The notes under the pieces were generated by a model. That model worked only from the letters and a program-made list of their open reading frames with translations. It ran no database searches and was not told where the DNA came from. From Lepidurus packardi (lineage: Eukaryota; Arthropoda; Branchiopoda; Notostraca; Triopsidae): a stretch of DNA of 64,000 nucleotides. Positions 51,239 to 61,365 of this stretch are shown piece by piece. The stretch lies in the NCBI GenBank assembly GCA_023053545.1, contig JAKZAN010000047.1, positions 62,001-126,000 on the forward strand, given 5' to 3'. The position numbers were made by a program, and so were the translations under genes. The first letter of the stretch is position 1; each line of letters begins with the position of its first letter.

Positions 51239-53534
51239 GTCCATAAGGAATTAATTCAGTCTGTAAGGATTTAATTAAGTCCGTAATGAATTAATTCAGT
51301 CCGTAAGGATTTAATTCAGTCCGTAAGGAATTAATTCAGTCCGTAAGGAATTAATTCAGTCCGTAAGGAATTAATTCAGTCCGTAAGGAATTAATTCAGT
51401 CCGTAAGGAATTAATTCAGTAAGAAAGGAATTCAATCAATCCTAAAGAATTAATTCAGTCCGTTAGGAAATATTTCAGTCCGTAAGGAATTAATTCAGTC
51501 CGTAAGGAATTAATTCAGTCCGTAAGGAATTAATTCAGTCCGTAAGGAATAAGTTCAGTACGTAAGGAATTAATTCAGTCCGTAATGAATTAATTCAGTC
51601 CGTAATGGATTAATTAAGTCCGTAATGAATTAATTCAGTCCGTATGAAATTAATTCAGTCCGTAAGGAATTCATTCAGTCCGTAAGGAATTAATTCAGTA
51701 AGAAAGGAATTAATTAAGTCCGTAAGGAATTAATTCAGTCCGTAAGGAATTAATTCAGTCCGTAAGGAATTAATTCAGTCCGTAAGGAATTAATTCAGTC
51801 CGTAAGGTATTAATTCAGTCCATAAGGTATTAATTCAGTCCGTAAGGAATTAATTCAGTCCGTAAGGAATTAATTCAGTCCGTAATGAATTAATTCAGTC
51901 CGTAAGGAATTAATTCAGTCCGTAAGGAATAAGTTCAGTACGTAAGGAATAATTCAGTCCGTAATCGATTAATTAAGTCCGTAAGGAATTAATTCAGTCC
52001 GTAATCGATTAATTAAGTCCGTAATGAATTAATTCAGTCCGAATGAAATTAATTCCGTCCGTAAGGTATTAATTAAGGAATTAATTCAGTCCGTAAGGAA
52101 TTAATTCAGTCCGTAAGGAATTAATTCAGTCCGTAAGGAATTAATTCAGTCCGTAAGGAATTAATTCAGTCCGTAAGGAATTAATTCAGTCCGTAAGGAA
52201 TTAATTCAGTCCGTAAGGAATTAATTCAGTCCCTAAGGAATTAATTAAGTCCGTAAGGAATTAATTCAGTCCGTAAGGAATTAATTCAGTCCGTAAGGAA
52301 TTAATTCAGTCCGTAAGGAATTAATTCAGTCCGTAAGGAATAAGTTCAGTCCGTAAGGAAATTAATAAAATCCGTACGGAATTAATTCAGACAGTAAGGA
52401 ATTAATTCAGTCCGTAAGGAATTAATTCAGTCCGTAAGGAATTAATTCAGTCCGTAAGGAATTAATTCAGTCCGTAAGGAATTAATTCAGTCCGTAAGGT
52501 ATTAATTCAGTCCATAAGGTATTAATTCAGTCCGTAAGGAATTAATTCAGTCCGTAAGGAATTAATTCAGTCCGTAAGGAATTAATTCAGTCCGTAAGGA
52601 ATAAGTTCAGTACGTAAGGAATTAATTCAGTCCGTAATCGATTAATTAAGTCCGTAAGGAATTAATTCAGTCCGTATGAAATTAATTCAGTCCGTAAGGA
52701 ATTAATTAAGGAATTAATTCTGTCCGTAAGGAATTAATTCAGTCCGTAAGGAATTATTTCAGTCCGTAATTAATTAATTCATTCCTTACGGAATTAATTA
52801 AGTCCATAAGGAATTAATTCAGTCTGTAAGGATTTAATTAAGTCCGTAATGAATTAATTCAGTCCGTAAGGATTTAATTCAGTCCGTAAGGAATTAATTC
52901 AGTCCGTAAGGAATTAATTCAGTCCGTAATCGATTAATTAAGTCCGTAATGAATTAATTCAGTCCGTATGAAATTAATTCAGTCCGTAAGGAATTAGTTA
53001 AGGAATTGATTCAGTCCGTAAGGAATTAATTCAGTCCGTAAGGAATTAATTCAGTCCGAAAGGATTTAATTCGGTCCGTAAGGTATTAATTCAGTCCGTA
53101 AGGAATTAATTCAGTCCGTAAGGAATTAATTCAGTCCGTAAGGAATTAATTCAGTCCGTAAGGAATAAGTTCAGTACGTAAGGAAATTAATAAAATCCGT
53201 ACGGAATTAATTCAGACAGTAAGGAATTAATTCAGTCCGTAAGGAATTAATTCAGTCCGTAAGGAATTAATTCAGTCCGTAAGGAATTAATTCAGTCCGT
53301 AAGGAATTAATTCAGTCCGTAAGGTATTAATTCAGTCCATAAGGTATTAATTCAGTCCGTAAGGAATTAATTCAGTCCGTAAGGAATTAATTCAGTCCGT
53401 AAGGAATTAATTCAGTCCGTAAGGAATAAGTTCAGTACGTAAGGAATTAATTCAGTCCGTAATCGATTAATTAAGTCCGTAAGGAATTAATTCAGTCCGT
53501 ATGAAATTAATTCAGTCCGTAAGGAATTAATTAA

Positions 53535-53846
53535 GGAATTAATTCAGTCCGTAAGGAATTAATTCAGTCCGTAAGGAATTAATTCAGTCCGTAAGGAATT
53601 AATTCAGTCCGTAAGGAATTAATTCAGTCCGTAAGGTATTAATTCAGTCCATAAGGTATTAATTCAGTCCGTAAGGAATTAATTCAGTCCGTAAGGAATT
53701 AATTCAGTCCGTAAGGAATTAATTCAGTCCGTAAGGAATAAGTTCAGTACGTAAGGAATTAATTCAGTCCGTAATCGATTAATTAAGTCCGTAAGGAATT
53801 AATTCAGTCCGTATGAAATTAATTCAGTCCGTAAGGAATTAATTAA
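53535..53846 (+). repeat. Extra 312-bp X block present only in A'
   Basis: In segment A the X block before the TTCTGTCC unit is single; in A' a second X block of 15 monomers plus one 12-bp unit follows. Aligning 49295 with both 53535 and 53847 shows the gain is exactly one block, bounded by short units at each end. Confidence 0.9.
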
Positions 53847-53910
53847 GGAATTAATTCTGTCCGTAAGGAATTAATTCAGTCCGTAAGGAATTATTTCAGT
53901 CCGTAATTAA

Positions 53911-53938
53911 TTAATTAATTCCTTACGGAATTAATTAA
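53911..53938. repeat. Perfect 12-bp inverted repeat, 4-base loop
   Basis: Paralogue of the 49359 stem-loop in segment A' (offset 4552). Arms 53911-53922 and 53927-53938. Confidence 0.85.
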
Positions 53939-55154
53939 GTCCATAAGGAATTAATTCAGTCTGTAAGGATTTAATTAAGTCCGTAATGAATTAATTCAGT
54001 CCGTAAGGATTTAATTCAGTCCGTAAGGAATTAATTCAGTCCGTAAGGAATTAATTAAGTCCGTAATGAATTAATTCAGTCCGTAAGGATTTAATTCAGT
54101 CCGTAAGGAATTAATTCAGTCCGTAATGAATTAATTCAGTCCGTATGAAATTAATTCAGTCCGTAAGGAATTAGTTAAGGAATTGATTCAGTCCGTAAGG
54201 AATTAATTCAGTCCGTAAGGAATTAATTCAGTCCGAAAGGATTTAATTCAGTCCGTAAGGTATTAATTCAGTCCATAAGGTATTAATTCAGTCCGTAAGG
54301 AATTAATTCAGTCCGTAAGGAATTAATTCAGTCCGTAAGGAATTAATTCAGTCCGTAAGGAATAAGTTCAGTACGTAAGGAATTAATTCAGTCCGTAATC
54401 GATTAATTAAGTCCGTAAGGAATTAATTCAGTCCGTAATCGATTAATTAAGTCCGTAATGAATTAATTCAGTCCGTATGAAATTAATTCATTCCGTAAGG
54501 AATTAATTAAGGAATTGATTCAGTCCGTAAGGAATTAATTTAGTCCGTAAGGAATTAATTCAGTCCGAAAGGATTTAATTCGGTCCGTAAGGTATTAATT
54601 CAGTCCGTAAGGAATTAATTCAGTCCGTAAGGAATTAATTCAGTCCGTAAGGAACTAATTCAGTCCGTAAGGAATAAGTTCAGTACGTAAGGAATTAATT
54701 CAGTTAGTAATCGATTAATTAAGTCCGTAATGAATTAATTCAGTCCGTATGAAATTAATTCAGTCCGTAAGGAATTAATTAAGGAATTAATTCTGTCCGT
54801 AAGGAATTAATTCAGTCCGTAAGGAATTTTTTCAGTCCGTAATTAATTAATTCATTCCTTACGGAATTAATTAAGTCCATAAGGAAATAATTCAGTCTGT
54901 AAGGATTTAATTAAGTCCGTAATGAATTAATTCAGTCCGTAAGGATTTAATTCAGTCCGTAAGGAATTTATTCAGTCAGTAAGGAATTAATTCAGTCCGT
55001 AAGGAATTAATTCAGTCCGTAAGGAATTAATTCAGTCCGTAAGGAATAAGTTCAGTACGTAAGGAATTAATTCAGTCCGTAATCGATTAATTAAGTCCGT
55101 AATGAATTAATTCAGTCCGTATGAAATTAATTCCGTCCGTAAGGAATTAATTAA

Positions 55155-58100
55155 GGAATTAATTCAGTCCGTAAGGAATTAATTCAGTCCGTAAGGAATT
55201 AATTCAGTCCGTAAGGAATTAATTCAGTCCGTAAGGAATTAATTCAGTCCGTAAGGAATTAATTCAGTCCCTAAGGATTTAATTCAGTCCGTAAGGAATT
55301 AATTCAGTCCGTAAGGAATAAATTCAGTCCGTAAGGAATTAATTCAGTCCGTAAGGAATTAATTCAGTCCGTAAGGAATTAATTCAGTAAGAAAGGAATT
55401 CAATCAATCCTAAAGAATTAATTCAGTCCGTTAGGAAATATTTCATTCAATAAGGAATTAATTCAGTCCGTAAGGAATTAATTCAGTCCGTAAGGAATTA
55501 ATTCAGTCCGTAAGGAATAAGTTCAGTACGTAAGGAATTAATTCAGTCCGTAATGAATTAATTCAGTCCGTAATGGATTAATTAAGTCCGTAATGAATTA
55601 ATTCAGTCCGTATGAAATTAATTCAGTCCGTAAGGAATTCATTCAGTCCGTAAGGAATTAATTCAGTAAGAAAGGAATTAGTTAAGTCCGTAAGGAATTA
55701 ATTCAGTCCGTAAGGTATTAATTCAGTCCATAAGGTATTAATTCAGTCCGTAAGGAATTAATTCAGTCCGTAAGGAATTAATTCAGTCCGTAAGGAATTA
55801 ATTCAGTCCGTAAGGAATAAGTTCAGTACGTAAGGAATTAATTCAGTCCGTAATCGATTAATTAAGTCCGTAAGGAATTAATTCAGTCCGTATGAAATTA
55901 ATTCAGTCCGTAAGGAATTAATTAAGGAATTAATTCTGTCCGTAAGGAATTAATTCAGTCCGTAAGGAATTATTTCAGTCCGTAATTAATTAATTCATTC
56001 CTTACGGAATTAATTAAGTCCATAAGGAATTAATTCAGTCTGTAAGGATTTAATTAAGTCCGTAATGAATTAATTCAGTCCGTAAGGATTTAATTCAGTC
56101 CGTAAGGAATTAATTCAGTCCGTAAGGAATTAATTCAGTCCGTAATCGATTAATTAAGTCCGTAATGAATTAATTCAGTCCGTATGAAATTAATTCAGTC
56201 CGTAAGGAATTAGTTAAGGAATTGATTCAGTCCGTAAGGAATTAATTCAGTCCGTAAGGAATTAATTCAGTCCGAAAGGATTTAATTCGGTCCGTAAGGA
56301 ATTAATTCAGTCCGTAAGGAATTAATTCAGTCCGTAAGGAATTAATTCAGTCCGTAAGGTATTAATTCAGTCCATAAGGTATTAATTCAGTCCGTAAGGA
56401 TTTAATTCAGTCCGTAAGGAATTAATTCAGTCCGTAAGGAATTAATTCAGTCCGTAATCGATTAATTAAGTCCGTGATGAATTAATTCAGTCCGTATGAA
56501 ATTAATTCAGTCCGTAAGGAATTAGTTAAAGAATTGATTCAGTCCGTAAGGAATTAATTCAGTCCGTAAGGAATTAATTCAGTCCGAAAGGATTTAATTC
56601 GGTCCGTAAGGAATTAATTCAGTCCGTAAGGAATTAATTCAGTCCGTAAGGAATTAATTCAGTCCGTAAGGTATTAATTCCGTCCATAAGGTATTAATTC
56701 AGTCCGTAAGGAATTAATTCAGTCCGTAAGGAATTAATTCAGTCCGTAAGGAATTAATTCAGTCCGTAAGGAATAAGTTCAGTACGTAAGGAATTAATTC
56801 AGTCCGTAATCGATTAATTAAGTCCGTAAGGAATTAATTCAGTCCGTATGAAATTAATTCAGTTCGTAAGGAATTAATTAAGGAATTAATTCAGTCCGTA
56901 AGGAATTAATTCAGTCCGTAAGGAATTAATTCAGTCCGTAAGGAATTAATTCAGTCCGTAAGGAATTAATTCAGTCCGTAAGGTATTAATTCAGTCCATA
57001 AGGTATTAATTCAGTCCGTAAGGAATTAATTCAGTCCGTAAGGAATTAATTCAGTCCGTAAGGAATTAATTCAGTCCGTAAGGAATAAGTTCAGTACGTA
57101 AGGAATTAATTCAGTCCGTAATCGATTAATTAAGTCCGTAAGGAATTAATTCAGTCCGTATGAAATTAATTCAGTCCGTAAGGAATTAATTAAGGAATTA
57201 ATTCTGTCCGTAAGGAATTAATTCAGTCCGTAAGGAATTAATTCAGTCCGTAATTAATTAATTCATTCCTTACGGAATTAATTAAGTCCATAAGGAATTA
57301 ATTCAGTCTGTAAGGATTTAATTAAGTCCGTAATGAATTAGTTCAGTCCGTAAGGATTTAATTCAGTCCGTAAGGAATTAATTCAGTCCGTAAGGAATTA
57401 ATTCAGTCCGTAATCGATTAATTAAGTCCGTAATGAATTAATTCAGTCCGTATGAAATTAATTCAGTCCGTAAGGAATTAATTAAGGAATTGATTCAGTC
57501 CGTAAGGAATTAATTCAGTCCGTAAGGAATTAATTCAGTCCGAAAGGATTTAATTCGGTCCGTAAGGTATTAATTCAGTCCGTAAGGAATTAATTCAGTC
57601 CGTAAGGAATTAATTCAGTCCGTAAGGAATTAATTCAGTCCGTAAGGAATAAGTTCAGTACGTAAGGAAATTAATAAAATCCGTACGGAATTAATTCAGA
57701 CAGTAAGGAATTAATTCAGTCCGTAAGGAATTAATTCAGTCCGTAAGGAATTAATTCAGTCCGTAAGGAATTAATTCAGTCCGTAAGGAATTAATTCAGT
57801 CCGTAAGGTATTAATTCAGTCCATAAGGTATTAATTCAGTCCGTAAGGAATTAATTCAGTCCGTAAGGAATTAATTCAGTCCGTAAGGAATTAATTCAGT
57901 CCGTAAGGAATAAGTTCAGTACGTAAGGAATTAATTCAGTCCGTAATCGATTAATTAAGTCCGTAAGGAATTAATTCAGTCCGTATGAAATTAATTCAGT
58001 CCGTAAGGAATTAATTAAGGAATTAATTCAGTCCGTAAGGAATTAATTCAGTCCGTAAGGAATGAATTCAGTCCGTAAGGAATTAATTCAGTCCGTAAGG

Positions 58101-59438
58101 AATTAATTCAGTCCGTAAGGTATTAATTCAGTCCATAAGGTATTAATTCAGTCCGTAAGGAATTAATTAAGGAATTAATTCTGTCCGTAAGGAATTAATT
58201 CAGTCCGTAAGGAATTATTTCAGTCCGTAATTAATTAATTCATTCCTTACGGAATTAATTAAGTCCATAAGGAATTAATTCAGTCTGTAAGGATTTAATT
58301 AAGTCCGTAATGAATTAATTCAGTCCGTAAGGATTTAATTCAGTCCGTAAGGAATTAATTCAGTCCGTAAGGAATTAATTCAGTCCGTAATCGATTAATT
58401 AAGTCCGTAATGAATTAATTCAGTCCGTATGAAATTAATTCAGTCCGTAAGGAATTAGTTAAGGAATTGATTCAGTCCGTAAGGAATTAATTCAGTCCGT
58501 AAGGAATTAATTCAGTCCGAAAGGATTTAATTCGGTCCGTAAGGAATTAATTCAGTCCGTAAGGAATTAATTCAGTCCGTAAGGAATTAATTCAGTCCGT
58601 AAGGTATTAATTCAGTCCATAAGGTATTAATTCAGTCCGTAAGGATTTAATTCAGTCCGTAAGGAATTAATTCAGTCCGTAAGGAATTAATTCAGTCCGT
58701 AATCGATTAATTAAGTCCGTAATGAATTAATTCAGTCCGTATGAAATTAATTCAGTCCGTAAGGAATTAGTTAAGGAATTGATTCAGTCCGTAAGGAATT
58801 AATTCAGTCCGTAAGGAATTAATTCAGTCCGAAAGGATTTAATTCGGTCCGTAAGGAATTAATTCAGTCCGTAAGGAATTAATTCAGTCCGTAAGGAATT
58901 AATTCAGTCCGTAAGGTATTAATTCCGTCCATAAGGTATTAATTCAGTCCGTAAGGAATTAATTCAGTCCGTAAGGAATTAGTTCAGTCCGTAAGGAATT
59001 AATTCAGTCCGTAAGGAATAAGTTCAGTACGTAAGGAATTAATTCAGTCCGTAATCGATTAATTATGTCCGTAAGGAATTAATTCAGTCCGTATGAAATT
59101 AATTCAGTCCGTAAGGAATTAATTAAGGAATTAATTCAGTCCGTAAGGAATTAATTCAGTCCGTAAGGAATTAATTCAGTCCGTAAGGAATTAATTCAGT
59201 CCGTAAGGAATTAATTCAGTCCGTAAGGTATTAATTCAGTCCATAAGGTATTAATTCAGTCCGTAAGGAATTAATTCAGTCCGTAAGGAATTAATTCAGT
59301 CCGTAAGGAATTAATTCAGTCCGTAAGGAATAAGTTCAGTACGTAAGGAATTAATTCAGTCCGTAATCGATTAATTAAATCCGTAAGGAATTAATTCAGT
59401 CCGTATGAAATTAATTCAGTCCGTAAGGAATTAATTAA
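55155..59438 (+). repeat. Segment B' (copy of segment B)
   Basis: Collinear with about 42398-46388. Markers: CCCTAAGG (42512, 55269) and AAGAAAGG at offset 12757; TTCTGTCC (43178, 55936) at 12758; CCGTGATGA (43421, 56471) and all later markers at 13050. The 292-bp jump is one Y block, which B' retains (55926-56217) and B has lost by fusing Y with Z. A unit at about 55441-55455 reads TTTCATTCAATAAGG where paralogues read TTTCAGTCCGTAAGG; this form was seen nowhere else. Non-coding. Confidence 0.9.
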
Positions 59439-61365
59439 GGAATTAATTCTGTCCGTAAGGAATTAATTCAGTCCGTAAGGAATTAATTCAGTCCGTAATT
59501 AATTAATTCATTCCTTACGGAATTAATTAAGTCCATAAGGAATTAATTCAGTCTGTAAGGATTTAATTAAGTCCGTAATGAATTAATTCAGTCCGTAAGG
59601 ATTTAATTCAGTCCGTAAGGAATTAATTCAGTCCGTAAGGAATTAATTCAGTCCGTAATCGATTAATTAAGTCCGTAAGGAATTAATTCAGTCCGTATGA
59701 AATTAATTCAGTCCGTAAGGAATTAATTAAGGAATTAATTCAGTCCGTAAGGAATTAATTCAGTCCGTAAGGAATGAATTCAGTCCGTAAGGAATTAATT
59801 CAGTCCGTAAGGAATTAATTCAGTCCGTAAGGAATTAATTAAGGTATTAATTCAGTCCGTAAGGAATTAATTAAGGAATTAATTCTGTCCGTAAGGAATT
59901 AATTCAGTCCGTAAGGAATTATTTCAGTCCGTAATTAATTAATTCATTCCTTACGGAATTAATTAAGTCCATAAGGAATTAATTCAGTCTGTAAGGATTT
60001 AATTAAGTCCGTAATGAATTAATTCAGTCCGTAAGGATTTAATTCAGTCCGTAAGGAATTAATTCAGTCCGTAAGGAATTAATTCAGTCCGTAATCGATT
60101 AATTAAGTCCGTAATGAATTAATTCAGTCCGTATGAAATTAATTCAGTCCGTAAGGAATTAGTTAAGGAATTGATTCAGTCCGTAAGGAATTAATTCAGT
60201 CCGTAAGGAATTAATTCAGTCCGAAAGGATTTAATTCGGTCCGTAAGGAATTAATTCAGTCCGTAAGGAATTAATTCAGTCCGTAAGGAATTAATTCAGT
60301 CCGTAAGGTATTAATTCAGTCCATAAGGTATTAATTCAGTCCGTAAGGATTTAATTCAGTCCGTAAGGAATTAATTCAGTCCGTAAGGAATTAATTCAGT
60401 CCGTAATCGATTAATTAAGTCCGTAATGAATTAATTCAGTCCGTATGAAATTAATTCAGTCCGTAAGGAATTAGTTAAGGAATTGATTCAGTCCGTAAGG
60501 AATTAATTCAGTCCGTAAGGAATTAATTCAGTCCGAAAGGATTTAATTCGGTCCGTAAGGAATTAATTCAGTCCGTAAGGAATTAATTCAGTCCGTAAGG
60601 AATTAATTCAGTCCGTAAGGTATTAATTCCGTCCATAAGGTATTAATTCAGTCCGTAAGGAATTAATTCAGTCCGTAAGGAATTAGTTCAGTCCGTAAGG
60701 AATTAATTCAGTCCGTAAGGAATAAGTTCAGTACGTAAGGAATTAATTCAGTCCGTAATCGATTAATTATGTCCGTAAGGAATTAATTCAGTCCGTATGA
60801 AATTAATTCAGTCCGTAAGGAATTAATTAAGGAATTAATTCAGTCCGTAAGGAATTAATTCAGTCCGTAAGGAATTAATTCAGTCCGTAAGGAATTAATT
60901 CAGTCCGTAAGGAATTAATTCAGTCCGTAAGGTATTAATTCAGTCCATAAGGTATTAATTCAGTCCGTAAGGAATTAATTCAGTCCGTAAGGAATTAATT
61001 CAGTCCGTAAGGAATTAATTCAGTCCGTAAGGAATAAGTTCAGTACGTAAGGAATTAATTCAGTCCGTAATCGATTAATTAAATCCGTAAGGAATTAATT
61101 CAGTCCGTATGAAATTAATTCAGTCCGTAAGGAATTAATTAAGGAATTAATTCTGTCCGTAAGGAATTAATTCAGTCCGTAAGGAATTAATTCAGTCCGT
61201 AATTAATTAATTCATTCCTTACGGAATTAATTAAGTCCATAAGGAATTAATTCAGTCTGTAAGGATTTAATTAAGTCCGTAATGAATTAATTCAGTCCGT
61301 AAGGATTTAATTCAGTCCGTAAGGAATTAATTCAGTCCGTAAGGAATTAATTCAGTCCGTAATCG
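57955..61365 (+). repeat. 1,704-bp tandem duplication
   Basis: Copies of about 57955-59660 and 59661-61365. The AATGAATTCAG unit recurs at 58061 and 59773 (offset 1712). TTCTGTCC (58181, 59885), TTATGTCC (59065, 60769) and the next TTCTGTCC (59449, 61153) recur at offset 1704. The 8-bp change comes from conversion of a 20-mer into a 12-bp unit near 59840. The copy contains seven short-unit-bounded blocks. Non-coding. Confidence 0.88.

Larger units (their letters stand above)
50603..55154 (+). repeat. Segment A' (4,552 bp), tandem second copy
   Basis: Direct tandem copy of segment A. The offset is 4214 at the left, 4234 after one extra monomer near 52100, 4240 after segment A's six-base deletion, and 4552 after an added 312-bp X block (53535-53846). 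The GGAATTTTTTCAG unit (50271 and 54823) and the CCGTCCG unit (50581 and 55133) confirm collinearity to the end. Hairpin units at 51211 and 53911. Non-coding. Confidence 0.92.
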
